64,000 nt of DNA from Algibacter miyuki (GTDB lineage Bacteria; Bacteroidota; Bacteroidia; Flavobacteriales; Flavobacteriaceae), in NCBI RefSeq assembly GCF_030409805.1, contig NZ_JAUFQP010000001.1:372001-436000 (forward strand), given 5' to 3'. The notes under the pieces were generated by a model. It made no database searches. It was not told the DNA's origin and worked only from the letters and a program-made list of their open reading frames with translations. A program made the position numbers and the translations under genes. Shown here in pieces: positions 1 through 9,958 of this stretch. Each line of letters opens with the position of its first letter. Position 1 is the first letter of the stretch.

Positions 1-14
1 GAATACAATAAATA

Positions 15-33
15 GTATCCTGTTGAAACCTGT
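15..33 (-). promoter_or_regulatory. PUL operator copy facing left (site 10)
   Basis: Read on the minus strand, the half-sites are ACAGG (29-33) and ACAGGATAC (15-23), spaced 10 bases. This is the same direct repeat seen upstream of nine operons in this window. The matching -7 box would lie 22 bases further, outside the window, so the regulated gene is on the minus strand to the left. Inference from the repeat match. Confidence 0.6.
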
Positions 34-105
34 TGCCTTTATATATTAAATGAAAGGCGGTTACTTGTTTTTGGTTTTAAATCATTGATATAAAAAAGGA
101 GTATA

Positions 106-150
106 GCAGATATAGCAGGATACATTAGGGGATTATATTTAATATTTTTG
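106..150 (+). promoter_or_regulatory. PUL operator and -7 box of the first sulfatase (site 1)
   Basis: Half-sites GCAGA (106-110) and GCAGGATAC (115-123) are 9 bases apart. The last T of GGAT is at 121 and a perfect Bacteroidota -7 box, TATTTTTG, starts at 143, exactly 22 bases on. Transcription would start about 7 bases after 150. That makes a TTG start at 148 impossible and supports the ATG at 175. Confidence 0.7.
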
Positions 151-174
151 AGGACTAATTTAATATGTGATTTT

Positions 175-1662
175 ATGTTTTTTGCTAGAATTCGATTTAC
201 TCTTCTAATCATTAGTGTTTCTATGTGGTTTCAAAGTTGTAAAAGTCAAAACGATGTAAAAGAACGAATTGAGGATACACAGCCATTAAACGTTGTACTT
301 ATTTTATTAGATGATCAAGGTTATGATACAGCCATAGATGGAACAAAAGGTATTAAAACACCTAATTTTGATAAGTTTTCAAGAAAAGGTATGCGTTTCA
401 CTAATTCTTATGCTAGCGTACCATCATGTTCGCCAAGTAGAAGTTCTATTAATACCGGTATGTTTCCGCATGCAAATGGGCATTGGAGAAATACCATAAC
501 ACCAAAATTAAGTGATCCAGATAGTTTCTTTGGAAAAGAATCTCCAACGGTTGATGCAGTAGGTATTCATGAATACATTAAAACTTTACCAGAAGTGTTG
601 AAGGAATATGGGTTTTTCACAGCTATAACTCAAAAATTTCACATGAGTCCACCTTGGAAATTTCCATATTCAGATAGGAATCCTGTTCATAATAATCCGG
701 AGGAGTATAAAAGGGTGATTTCAGAATTTATAGATAATGCAGGAAGTCATCCGTTTTTTTTTCAAGCAAATATTTCGCCGCCACATAGAAATTTTGACAC
801 TCATATGAATGAGTTTCCTGAATATATGGTAGACCCAAGTATCATTACTGTTCCAGAATATTTACCAGATACGCCGTTAATGCGTGAGGATTTGAGTAGA
901 TATTTTGGGTGTATACAGTTAGCCGATGCTTGTGCGGGAAGTATTATAGAGGCTTTAAAACTTAAAGGGAAATTAGAAAACACCCTAATTATTTTTACTT
1001 CCGATCAAGGTCAACCTTATCATAGAGCGAAAGCCTCAGCTTATGCCGAAGGATTACATGTGCCTTTCGCTGTTGTTGGTCCAAATATTAGAAAGAATAA
1101 AATCTCTGAGGCGTTAGTTTCTCATGTAGATATTATGCCTACTATATTAGACTTTTTAAATATTCCTGTACCCGAGACTGTTCAAGGTAAATCTTTAATT
1201 CCTATTTTATCTGGTAGAGCAAAAAAAATACAGAACAGAAAATATATTTTTGGCGAGCATAATTCTCATGGACCAAACCCAAAGGAGCACTACCCAAGTC
1301 GTATGGTGTTTGATGGTGAATTTTATTTTATTAAAAACTTAATGCCAAATAAAGATTATTTACTTCCTGCCGATTTAAGTGATGTTAAAGGTTGGAATAA
1401 TAGAAGTTATCAGGCTACTATACAGGCTAAGTTTAGCCATCCAAAACAGTATAAAATTTTAAGGTTACTAGAATCTGGACGGCCAGAAGAGGAACTTTAT
1501 AACATGAAAACAGATCCATATCAGCTTGTTAATTTGGCTAACGATGCTAGTTATAATACAAAAAAAATGGAGTTAAAAAACGCATTGAAGACGTGGCGAA
1601 AGGAAACAAACGATGAAGTTGAAAATCCAGCAAAAATAAAGACACGACAAAACATACGTTAA
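175..1662 (+). CDS. S1 family sulfatase lipoprotein
   Basis: Formylglycine-dependent sulfatase that would remove sulfate esters from the PUL polysaccharide or its oligosaccharides. The N-terminus shows a hydrophobic stretch ending in FQSC (Cys22), a lipoprotein signal. The metal-binding LLDDQG follows at about residues 44-49 and the active-site motif C85-S-P-S-R, where Cys becomes formylglycine. A C-terminal EELYNMKTDPYQLVNLA segment is typical of S1 sulfatases. The frame is open from a TTG at 148, but that codon lies inside the -7 box, so the ATG at 175 is chosen; it gives a clean signal peptide. It has its own PUL operator and is followed by a 313-base gap before susC. Sulfatase assignment is firm; the sulfate position cannot be told. 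Confidence 0.92.
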   Translation: MFFARIRFTLLIISVSMWFQSCKSQNDVKERIEDTQPLNVVLILLDDQGYDTAIDGTKGIKTPNFDKFSRKGMRFTNSYASVPSCSPSRSSINTGMFPHANGHWRNTITPKLSDPDSFFGKESPTVDAVGIHEYIKTLPEVLKEYGFFTAITQKFHMSPPWKFPYSDRNPVHNNPEEYKRVISEFIDNAGSHPFFFQANISPPHRNFDTHMNEFPEYMVDPSIITVPEYLPDTPLMREDLSRYFGCIQLADACAGSIIEALKLKGKLENTLIIFTSDQGQPYHRAKASAYAEGLHVPFAVVGPNIRKNKISEALVSHVDIMPTILDFLNIPVPETVQGKSLIPILSGRAKKIQNRKYIFGEHNSHGPNPKEHYPSRMVFDGEFYFIKNLMPNKDYLLPADLSDVKGWNNRSYQATIQAKFSHPKQYKILRLLESGRPEEELYNMKTDPYQLVNLANDASYNTKKMELKNALKTWRKETNDEVENPAKIKTRQNIR

Positions 1663-1975
1663 CGTTTTATAAAAGTAAATAGGTTTTATAGTATAACAGA
1701 TAAGTGTATAAGTGGTGGTCTTTTCGTGCGTAATAGAGATAAATAAAGTCTTGTTTCAATAAATTACTAGTGTTGTATCTTCCAAAGGAAGTGACAGAAG
1801 AAATATGAAAGCATTCTTTTTGTTTCCTGTTTGTTATTGTTTTAAGCGTGTATCTTGTAATATAAGTTGTTATTGCAGATGCGGCAGGATGCAATTATGT
1901 TAAGATTATATTAATATTGTTGAAGTTAGAATTAACCATTAATCATCAAGATTAAAAAAAAATAAAAACTAAATT
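1663..1975 (+). promoter_or_regulatory. Intergenic region with PUL operator (site 2) for first susC
   Basis: Half-sites GCAGA (1875-1879) and GCAGGATGC (1884-1892) are 9 bases apart. The T of GGAT is at 1890 and a -7 box, TAATATTG, begins at 1912, again 22 bases. The leader to the susC ATG is about 50 bases. Nothing else convincing is seen in this gap; no clear terminator follows the sulfatase. Confidence 0.7.
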
Positions 1976-4900
1976 ATGAAATTAATTAATTACGAGAATG
2001 TCTTGAAGAAGATTCTATTCTTTTTCTTTATTATGCTTTCTTTAGGAAGTTATGCTCAAGAAATTGTTAAAGGTGTTATTAAATCTTCAAACGATTTACC
2101 TTTGCCAGGTGTTGCTGTTGTACAATTAGGAACATCCAATGGGACGGTTACAGATTTTGATGGTAATTATGAAATCACTTTAAGGCCGGGGTCGAAAAAA
2201 TTAACATACTCATATATTGGGTTTACATCTGTAGAACGTCTAATAAATAGTTCGGGTACTGTAGATATTACTTTAAAGGAAGATATTCAATCATTAAACG
2301 AAGTGGTTGTTATTGGTTATGGCGCGGTAAAAAGGGAAGATGTAACAGGTGCTATAAGCTCTGTTAAAAGTAAAGATTTAGAAGATCAATTTTATACAAG
2401 TATAACTGAAACCCTTCAGGGGCAGGCTTCAGGTGTACTAGTTTCTCAAGATTCAGGTGAACCAGGCGGAGGGATTTCTGTAAATATTAGGGGGATAAAT
2501 AGTATAAGTGGAAGTAGTCAGCCGTTATATGTAATAAATGGTATTCCATTAGGTTTAGATACTCAGGCAGAAGGGGATAACTTTTTCACAAGTACTAACC
2601 CGTTGGCAGATTTAAACCCAGATGATATTGAAAGTATTGAAGTTTTAAAAGATGCATCGGCCACCGCTATTTATGGTGCTCGAGCAGGAAATGGTGTTGT
2701 TTTGATTAAAACGAAGGAAGCCAAGGCTGGTAAAACTAGAATTGAGATGTCTTTTAAAACCTCTGTTTCTAATATAGGTACACCTTATGAATTAGCTACT
2801 GCAAGTCAATTTGCGCAGTTTGCTAACGACAGACAGGTCTTGCAAAGCCCTCAATTGACGTATCAACAATTGGTAGATGATGATAGAATTCAATTTGACG
2901 GATCAGAACCAAATAGACCTCTACCTGAAAATGCTGGTGTAGGTACCAATTTTATGGATGCTATTTTTAGACAAGGTTTTAATAATACTGTGAATTTTAG
3001 TATTTCCGGTGGTACAAAAGCATTTTCTCAGCTATTATCTGTGAATTATAATGAGAATGAAGGTAATATTATAAATTCGGTTTTTCGTAGAATGAATTTG
3101 AGATATAATTCCAAAATGAAAGTTGGTGATAATTTTACACTTAATACAAATCTTCAATTAAATAACACTAAAAATCAAAGGGTGCAAACTAGTGCTAGAA
3201 GTGGTTTGGCAGGGGTTGTCTTTTCAGCGATGAGGATTAATCCATATGTTCGCTTATTTGATGAAGCTGGCGACTTAAATGAGTTTGATCAAGAAGGTGA
3301 TATTGTACAAAACCCTTTGATAGAAGCAACACAAGCAGATAATGTTGTACGAGGTAAATCAATGATATTTTCTACAAGTGGGGTGTATAACTTAGCCAAA
3401 GGTTTAAACTGGACCAATAGAATTGGTTTTAATTATAACAATAATTCAAATCAAAGTTTTCAAAACAAAAAAACACGTTCTGGACGAAATGCTAATGGAC
3501 GATTATTTCTTTCTGATGCTGAAACAAATAGGTTTACAGCCGAATCATTTATAAATTATAATAATCAAAACTTCAACAGTCATAACATTAATGTTACAGC
3601 AGGAGCTAGTTATACCGATGTTACAAGTTTTAGAAAAAGCACACTGTATAACGATTTTACATTCGATGATTTAGGCGTAGATGCTATCCAGTTGGCAGGA
3701 ACTATTTCGGATCCTAAATCTTTTAAATCAAATAATTATATCCAATCCTTATTATTCAGGTTTGTTTATTCATACAAAAAGAAATATACCTTTACAGCAA
3801 CAGGTAGAAATGATGGGGATTCTAAATTTAGTCAAGGAGAGCCATGGGGATTCTTTCCTTCGGCCGCGCTTTCTTGGGATATAAATAAAGAAGGATTTAT
3901 GAAAAAAATAAGATCCATTTCTCAATTTAAGTTAAGAGTCTCTTATGGTGAAGTTGGTAGTTCTATTGGTGTAGGGCCGTATTCAACATTAGATACTTAT
4001 GCAATAGGTAGAATAGGGTTAACAGACAATACATTAAATACTGCTACTTTTTCTGAACGTATTGCAAATAAAAACCTGACTTGGGAAACGAGTAGAACAT
4101 TAAATTTAGGTGTAAATTTAAATTTCTTTAAAAACAGGTTAAGAACATCGGTGGATGTTTATGAAAGAATAACTGATAATCTATTAAACAACCTACAAAT
4201 ACCATTACAGAATGGTTTTGGATCAATACCAATTAATGATGGTGAATTAGAAAATAGGGGTATTGAAATAGATTTGGGGTATGATATTTTTAATAATGAA
4301 AAGTTTTCATGGACAACCAAACTAAATTGGACGAAAAATGTGACTAAGTTGATTGAATATGGTACAAATGAGTTTATTCAAGGGCCTAATTTAGCGACCA
4401 ATTTCTTTGGAATAGATGGAACAAGAACAGCTCCGGGACAAGAATTAGGTTTGTTTTATGGTTACAAAGTTACAGGGTTAATTCAAGTGGACGATTTAGT
4501 AGATTACGCTAATGGTAACTTCAATATTAGAACAGAGCCAGGGATAGATTCTGACGGTAATCCAGTCGATGTTCAAATTTTTGCAACCACAGCTCGAAAT
4601 AACAATGGTAATGGTAACCCACAAGCAAATACACCAGGGTTATGGAAGTTTGACGATCTTAATGGAGATGGCGTAATAAGTATAGAAGATAGGCAAGTTA
4701 TAGGTAATCCTAATCCAGATTTTTTCTTCGGATGGAACAATCAATTTAAGATTGGAGATTTTAACATTTCCATGTTCGTACAAGGCTCTGTCGGTAATGA
4801 TATTCTTAATCTTAATAGAGGTTTTATTGGCTCTGGTTGGGTAGGTGCTAATAGTTCTCAAGATTATCTTAAAAACCGTTGGACCCTAGATGATCAGCAT

Positions 4901-5206
4901 AACGATATCAGATACCCAAGTAATGGAAGTCCTGAAGTTGTTAATATTCCAAATTCTGTTTATGTAGAAGATGGTTCGTATGTTAGACTTAAAAACTTAA
5001 GTGTGAGGTACAATTTAAGAAAGGTTCCCTTTTTTAAAAATGCGTCTATAATTGCAACAGGAACTAACATGGTTACTATTACAAACTATACCGGGCCAGA
5101 TCCAGAAGTTAGTACAAATGGAAATGGCGCCTTAAATAGAGGTATTGATTATTCGGCTTACCCAAGACCAAAGGTGTATACATTAGGAGTAAACTTAACA
5201 TTTTAA
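1976..5206 (+). CDS. SusC-like TonB-dependent outer-membrane transporter 1
   Basis: Imports oligosaccharides through the outer membrane with its SusD partner. Order: signal peptide ending in SYAQ (about residue 27), a carboxypeptidase-D regulatory-like beta domain (about 31-105), a TonB-interacting segment (LNEVVVIGYG, about 107-116), a plug domain with the LKDASATAIYGARAGNGVV signature (about 224-242), and a long beta-barrel ending in aromatic NLTF. At 1076 residues it is a normal length for the family. The susD stop/start gap is 24 bases, so the two are one operon, driven by operator site 2. Confidence 0.95.
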   Translation: MKLINYENVLKKILFFFFIMLSLGSYAQEIVKGVIKSSNDLPLPGVAVVQLGTSNGTVTDFDGNYEITLRPGSKKLTYSYIGFTSVERLINSSGTVDITLKEDIQSLNEVVVIGYGAVKREDVTGAISSVKSKDLEDQFYTSITETLQGQASGVLVSQDSGEPGGGISVNIRGINSISGSSQPLYVINGIPLGLDTQAEGDNFFTSTNPLADLNPDDIESIEVLKDASATAIYGARAGNGVVLIKTKEAKAGKTRIEMSFKTSVSNIGTPYELATASQFAQFANDRQVLQSPQLTYQQLVDDDRIQFDGSEPNRPLPENAGVGTNFMDAIFRQGFNNTVNFSISGGTKAFSQLLSVNYNENEGNIINSVFRRMNLRYNSKMKVGDNFTLNTNLQLNNTKNQRVQTSARSGLAGVVFSAMRINPYVRLFDEAGDLNEFDQEGDIVQNPLIEATQADNVVRGKSMIFSTSGVYNLAKGLNWTNRIGFNYNNNSNQSFQNKKTRSGRNANGRLFLSDAETNRFTAESFINYNNQNFNSHNINVTAGASYTDVTSFRKSTLYNDFTFDDLGVDAIQLAGTISDPKSFKSNNYIQSLLFRFVYSYKKKYTFTATGRNDGDSKFSQGEPWGFFPSAALSWDINKEGFMKKIRSISQFKLRVSYGEVGSSIGVGPYSTLDTYAIGRIGLTDNTLNTATFSERIANKNLTWETSRTLNLGVNLNFFKNRLRTSVDVYERITDNLLNNLQIPLQNGFGSIPINDGELENRGIEIDLGYDIFNNEKFSWTTKLNWTKNVTKLIEYGTNEFIQGPNLATNFFGIDGTRTAPGQELGLFYGYKVTGLIQVDDLVDYANGNFNIRTEPGIDSDGNPVDVQIFATTARNNNGNGNPQANTPGLWKFDDLNGDGVISIEDRQVIGNPNPDFFFGWNNQFKIGDFNISMFVQGSVGNDILNLNRGFIGSGWVGANSSQDYLKNRWTLDDQHNDIRYPSNGSPEVVNIPNSVYVEDGSYVRLKNLSVRYNLRKVPFFKNASIIATGTNMVTITNYTGPDPEVSTNGNGALNRGIDYSAYPRPKVYTLGVNLTF

Positions 5207-5230
5207 TAGTCTAAAATAAAAAAATATATT

Positions 5231-6769
5231 ATGAAACTTAAACATATAATAGTTTTCTGTTTAATGATTGTAGGCCTTGTATCGTGTGATACTGCCTTAG
5301 AAGAAGAAATATTTTCAACCTACAGTAGTGATACGTTTTATCAAAATGAAGATCAGTTACAAGCTCAAAATCTTGGGATTTACGAAGCGTTTAAGCATGT
5401 TGTTTGGGAACAGGATATGTATATGCTAGGAACTATGGCAGGAAGTAAATATGCTACTTCTAGGAGTCTTGGTTTTGCTATTCATTCAGCTTATTTAACT
5501 CCAGAACAACAACCTTTTAGGTACGACCGTATATGGCGTACTGGTTTTATTGCGATTGGACGGGCTAATACCATTATTAAAAATTTGCCTTTATCTCCAT
5601 TTTTTATAGAACAACCAGAAATAGCTAATCGCTATTTAGCAGAAGCAAGATGGATGCGTGCATATACTTATTTTCAGTTAACACAAGTTTTTGGCGATTT
5701 ACCTATCTATACAGAACCAGTAACATCGGCAAATCCAGATATTTTATTTAAAGGAAGAAGCTCTGTAGGAGATGTTTATAATTTAATAATTGAAGATTTA
5801 ATATTTGCAAATGAGAACTTACCAGTAACTTGGACTAAAACAGGTTCAGGCCGAGTAACAAAAGCAGGAGGAGCTTTCTTATTGGGTAAAGTGTATTTAA
5901 CTTCTGCAGGATTACCTTTGGAAAGAACAGAGAATTATCAAAAAGCTATAGAGGTTTTAAAGCCGTTGGCAGATAATCCTCAAGATTACGATGTGGCATT
6001 AGAAGATAATTGGGGAAGAATATTCGATATTTCTAATGAAGGAAATAAAGAAATTATTTTTGCATTTGGAAATATTTACGAAAATGGACTTGGAGGCGTA
6101 TTACCTGTTTGGGCAAATCCTAACTTAAGCACTGTTGGAGGAATACAGTCAGCAAATGGTAGTAATTATTTATTAGCATGGCATCCTGCTATTTTAGATC
6201 TTTACGAGGCTGATGATGTGAGATTGGTTCAAGGATATCAAAATACATATATCAATAAGCGTACAGGTAATGAAGTACCATATAAAGCAACCCCGCTTGT
6301 ATCGCGTGGAACGACTTATCAGGGTAGAAGTGGTATATGTTCTACTAAATACATGGATGGTGGCGCTACGAATAATGTAGCACACACAAAAGATCATATT
6401 GTTTATAGGTATGTTGATGCCTTTTTAATGTTGGCAGAAGCTTATAATGAAAATGGAGAGGCAGCAAAAGCATTGCCATATTTAAAAATTGCTAGAGATA
6501 GAGTAAATGCTAGTGAAATTACAGAAACAGATCCGGTTGCTCTAAGAACCATTATTAGAGAAGAGAGAACAAGAGAACTTTATGCTGAAATGGGAGAACT
6601 TTTCGATTTAAGACGTTGGGGGACTGTAGAACAAGAGTTTGAAGATCACTTATTAAGAAAATGGAGATACCCAAATAATAGTTGGGATGATAAATTTATT
6701 TTATCTCCATTACCTAATGCTGAAATAAGTAAAAATCCAAATTTATTGCCTAATAATCCAGGATGGTAG
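5231..6769 (+). CDS. SusD-like surface glycan-binding lipoprotein 1
   Basis: Surface lipoprotein forming the lid of the upstream SusC transporter and binding its glycan. The signal ends in GLVSC followed by acidic residues (DTALEEE), which fits the Bacteroidota lipoprotein export signal. TPR-like RagB/SusD fold: LAEARWMRAYTYFQLTQVFGD (about 138-158), the conserved RLREL-like block TIIREERTRELYAEMGELFDLRRWG near 437-461, and the usual tail ending NPGW. Followed closely by a terminator at 6789. Confidence 0.95.
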   Translation: MKLKHIIVFCLMIVGLVSCDTALEEEIFSTYSSDTFYQNEDQLQAQNLGIYEAFKHVVWEQDMYMLGTMAGSKYATSRSLGFAIHSAYLTPEQQPFRYDRIWRTGFIAIGRANTIIKNLPLSPFFIEQPEIANRYLAEARWMRAYTYFQLTQVFGDLPIYTEPVTSANPDILFKGRSSVGDVYNLIIEDLIFANENLPVTWTKTGSGRVTKAGGAFLLGKVYLTSAGLPLERTENYQKAIEVLKPLADNPQDYDVALEDNWGRIFDISNEGNKEIIFAFGNIYENGLGGVLPVWANPNLSTVGGIQSANGSNYLLAWHPAILDLYEADDVRLVQGYQNTYINKRTGNEVPYKATPLVSRGTTYQGRSGICSTKYMDGGATNNVAHTKDHIVYRYVDAFLMLAEAYNENGEAAKALPYLKIARDRVNASEITETDPVALRTIIREERTRELYAEMGELFDLRRWGTVEQEFEDHLLRKWRYPNNSWDDKFILSPLPNAEISKNPNLLPNNPGW

Positions 6770-6788
6770 TATCACATTTTAGAAGAGT

Positions 6789-6822
6789 AAAAGCCGCAAA
6801 TTTTATGTTTGTGGCTTTTATT
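6789..6822 (+). terminator. Rho-independent terminator after SusD 1
   Basis: Stem AAAAGCCGCAAA / TTTGTGGCTTTT (one G-T pair) with a 7-base loop, followed by T-rich sequence. The next sulfatase begins 44 bases later, so it must be expressed by read-through or a weak promoter inside this short gap; no PUL operator is found here. Confidence 0.75.
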
Positions 6823-6865
6823 ACTAAACATTAATTAGTTTTTTATAGTCATATCAGTATAGAAT

Positions 6866-8347
6866 ATGAGATGTATATATATATTATTTAGCTTAGCTGT
6901 ACTGTTGTCTTGTAAGTCTAGAGTTTTAGAATCTAGTGAGATAACTTCGCAAAAATCACCAAACCTTGTTATAGTGCTCTCAGATCAACACTCTGCCGAT
7001 ATGGTTGGAGCATATGGCAATTCACAAATAAGAACTCCAAATCTGGATAAGCTAGCTCATGAGGGCATGTTACTTGAAAATGCATTTTCGAGTCAACCCG
7101 TTTGTACACCTTTTAGAGGGATGTTAATGAGTGGCATGCATCCATTAAAAAATGGAGCCTTTGTTAACGATGCGCCTTTATTGCCTAATAAAACAAATTT
7201 GTTGGCAGAAATATTAAAAGAAAAAGGCTATCAAACCGCGTATTTTGGAAAATGGCATTTATTGGGGGGCGATAGAGATAGACCTATTCCTGAAGCGTTA
7301 ACTTATGGTTTCGATACTATTTTAACCAACAACTGTCATGTAGATTTTAGGGCAGGGAAAGCCTTTTTTTGGAATAAAAACGGGGAAAAGGAATTTTTTA
7401 GCGAGTGGGAACCCTATGGGCAAACACGTCAAGCTATTAATTATTTAAAGCAAATAGATAAAACCAAACCATTCGCCATAATTTTGTCTTTACATCCACC
7501 ACACGATTGGGGCAAGTTTAAAGGAGAGGATGGTAAAATGCATTATCGATACGACACAGAGGATGAGTTGATGAATTTGTATAATCGAGATTCTATAATT
7601 TTACGTCCTGGTTTAGAAGATACTCCAGATAGAAGACGCATGTATCACGGCCATATGGCACAAGTTACAGGAGTAGATATTGCTTTAGGTAGATTGATGG
7701 ATCAATTAAAGAGTATGGATGTGGAAGATAATACCTTGGTAGCATTCTCTGCAGATCATGGAGATATGTTAGAATCTCATAACGCCGTTTTGCCAAAGCA
7801 ATACCCACACGATTATTCTAACAAAATTCCTTTTATCATTAAATATCCTAAGAAAATAAAAAGCGGCTTAAAAACAAAAACGCTTTTTGGGACTTTAGAT
7901 ATTTTACCTACCCTTTTAGGGTATTTGGATATTGATACGAAACAAGAGTTTGATGGTCGTGATTTGTCGGCGGCATTAATAAAGAACCAATCTGATAAAG
8001 ATAATTATGTACCACTTTGGGTATATCGTCTTGGCCATGCAAATAACATTAATTGGCGAGGTGTTGTTACAGAAGAATTTACATTTTCTATGGATAAAGA
8101 TAATAACCCTATTACCAATACTTTGTTTGATAGAATAAAAGATCCATACCAATTAAATAACTTATATGAAGATCCAGAATACAAAGTTATTAAGAGTCGT
8201 CTCAAAGAGTTGACTTACCAATGGATGGATAAATACCATGATGACTTTTATGGGGCTGATGAGTTTAAATCCGTTCAGCCAAAAGAAACATGGCAGTATA
8301 ATTATACCAAAAATCCTGTTGAGCTTTTTGAAGCTAAAAACAAATAA
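6866..8347 (+). CDS. S1 family sulfatase lipoprotein with CTPFR active site
   Basis: Sulfatase with a lipoprotein signal ending LLSC (Cys16). The metal-binding segment VLSDQHSADMVGAYG is at about residues 37-51 and the formylglycine motif is C80-T-P-F-R, with Phe in place of the usual Ser. FGKWHLLGG (about 129-137) and SADHGDMLESHN (about 295-306) are the other conserved blocks. First of four sulfatases in a row (6866-12877), each separated by 6-60 bases, which suggests co-transcription. Substrate not predictable. The variation in the formylglycine motif still fits Cys-x-Pro-x-Arg. Confidence 0.92.
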   Translation: MRCIYILFSLAVLLSCKSRVLESSEITSQKSPNLVIVLSDQHSADMVGAYGNSQIRTPNLDKLAHEGMLLENAFSSQPVCTPFRGMLMSGMHPLKNGAFVNDAPLLPNKTNLLAEILKEKGYQTAYFGKWHLLGGDRDRPIPEALTYGFDTILTNNCHVDFRAGKAFFWNKNGEKEFFSEWEPYGQTRQAINYLKQIDKTKPFAIILSLHPPHDWGKFKGEDGKMHYRYDTEDELMNLYNRDSIILRPGLEDTPDRRRMYHGHMAQVTGVDIALGRLMDQLKSMDVEDNTLVAFSADHGDMLESHNAVLPKQYPHDYSNKIPFIIKYPKKIKSGLKTKTLFGTLDILPTLLGYLDIDTKQEFDGRDLSAALIKNQSDKDNYVPLWVYRLGHANNINWRGVVTEEFTFSMDKDNNPITNTLFDRIKDPYQLNNLYEDPEYKVIKSRLKELTYQWMDKYHDDFYGADEFKSVQPKETWQYNYTKNPVELFEAKNK

Positions 8348-8368
8348 TAATTCGATAAAAATATTAAG

Positions 8369-9898
8369 ATGAAAAAACTGTTTTTTTTAATTTTAACTTG
8401 TGCCTTAATCACTAGAATAGAGGCTCAAAATAAACCCAACGTAGTTTTTATTTTAGCTGATGATTTAGGCTGGAGCGATGTTACACTTTACGGTAAAACT
8501 AAACTATACGAAACTCCAAATTTAGAGCGTTTAGCCGCTAGAGGTATTACTTATACAAGAGCTTACGCAGCAAGTCCATTATGTTCCCCTACAAGAGCAA
8601 GTGTTTTAACAGGACAAACACCGGCTAGAACAGGTATTACAGCGCCAACAGCACATTTGGGAGAAGTGAAATTAAAAGCAACACTACAAAAAAATCCAGC
8701 TCCTGGGAATAAAGCGGTCATGTTAGAATCTGTTTCAAGACTAGATAATCAATTACCAACTTTAGGTAAACAATTTAAAAATGCGGGGTACCAAACAGCA
8801 CATTTTGGAAAGTGGCATTTAGGAAAAACACCTTATTCTCCTTTAGAACATGGTTTTGATGTTGATATTCCACATTGGCCAGGGCCAGGGCCTGCAGGTA
8901 GTTTTGTTGCTCCATGGAAATATCCAAGTTTTAAAGAAAAATATACTAAAGAACACATAGAAGATAGAATGGCAGACGAAGCCGTTTCTTGGTTAAGATC
9001 TATAGATAAGTCTGTGCCATTTTTTATGAATTATTGGCAATTTTCTGTGCATGCGCCTTTTGATGCCAAGGAAACTCTAAAAAAATATTATAGAACAAAA
9101 GTAGATTTAACGGATGCACAACACTCAGCAACTTATGCAGCAATGATTCATTCTATGGATGATGCCATCGGACGATTGCTAGATGAATTGGATAGATTAA
9201 ATTTAAGCGAAAACACCATTATTGTTTTCACGAGTGATAACGGAGGGAATATGTACAATGGGGTAACAGATGTTTTACCAAATGGAGACGAATATGTAGC
9301 TCCACCAACAAGTAATAGACCTTTACGTGGCGGAAAAGCAACGATGTTTGAAGGTGGCGTAAGAGTGCCAACAGTTATTTCATATCCTGGAATTACTGCA
9401 CCTGGAACAACGAGTGATGCATTAATTCAGTCTACAGATTTCTATCCAACGTTGTTGCATTTAGCAGGTTTAGAAATGCCTAAAAATTACACTGTTGATG
9501 GTATTGATATTACCGAAACTTTAAAAGGTAAAGATGTAAAAAGAGAGGGGATATTTACATATTTCCCTCATCAACCGGGAGTTCCTGATTGGTTACCAAC
9601 AGCCATGTCTGTGCACTCTGGAGATTGGAAATTAATTAGGTTATTTCACCAAGGAAATAATTTTAAGCACGATTATTTATTGTACAATTTAAAATGGGAT
9701 GTGAGTGAGCATAATAATTTAGCTAAAGTATATCCGGAAAAAGTTACGGAATTAGATAAATTAATTGAGAAACATATTCATGATACAAAAGCTATTATAC
9801 CCATACAAAATCCAAAATTCGATATAACCAAGTACAGACCAGAAAGTGTTGGAAAACAACTAAAAGGATTAAAAGGAAAGAAACTAGAAATTAATTAA
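8369..9898 (+). CDS. S1 family sulfatase, secreted
   Basis: Arylsulfatase-like enzyme. It has a type I signal peptide ending IEAQ (about residue 20) with no lipobox, unlike most neighbouring sulfatases, so it is probably periplasmic. Key blocks: LADDLGWSD (29-37), formylglycine motif C72-[23 protein letters not shown] (about 145-163), FTSDNGGN (about 289-296) and [17 protein letters not shown] (about 317-333). It starts 22 bases after the preceding sulfatase. The organisation resembles A-type arylsulfatases of the S1 family. Confidence 0.93.
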   Translation: MKKLFFLILTCALITRIEAQNKPNVVFILADDLGWSDVTLYGKTKLYETPNLERLAARGITYTRAYAASPLCSPTRASVLTGQTPARTGITAPTAHLGEVKLKATLQKNPAPGNKAVMLESVSRLDNQLPTLGKQFKNAGYQTAHFGKWHLGKTPYSPLEHGFDVDIPHWPGPGPAGSFVAPWKYPSFKEKYTKEHIEDRMADEAVSWLRSIDKSVPFFMNYWQFSVHAPFDAKETLKKYYRTKVDLTDAQHSATYAAMIHSMDDAIGRLLDELDRLNLSENTIIVFTSDNGGNMYNGVTDVLPNGDEYVAPPTSNRPLRGGKATMFEGGVRVPTVISYPGITAPGTTSDALIQSTDFYPTLLHLAGLEMPKNYTVDGIDITETLKGKDVKREGIFTYFPHQPGVPDWLPTAMSVHSGDWKLIRLFHQGNNFKHDYLLYNLKWDVSEHNNLAKVYPEKVTELDKLIEKHIHDTKAIIPIQNPKFDITKYRPESVGKQLKGLKGKKLEIN

Positions 9899-9902
9899 AG
9901 AA

Positions 9903-9936
9903 AAACACCTATTTCTAGGTTATTCTATTGGTGTTT
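9903..9936 (+). terminator. Possible hairpin between sulfatases 3 and 4
   Basis: AAACACC (9903-9909) pairs with GGTGTTT (9930-9936). The loop of 20 bases contains an inner CCT/AGG pair, and no strong T-run follows. It may be a weak terminator or an mRNA-processing hairpin. Confidence 0.35.
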
Positions 9937-9958
9937 AGAAACTATAAAAAAAATATTT

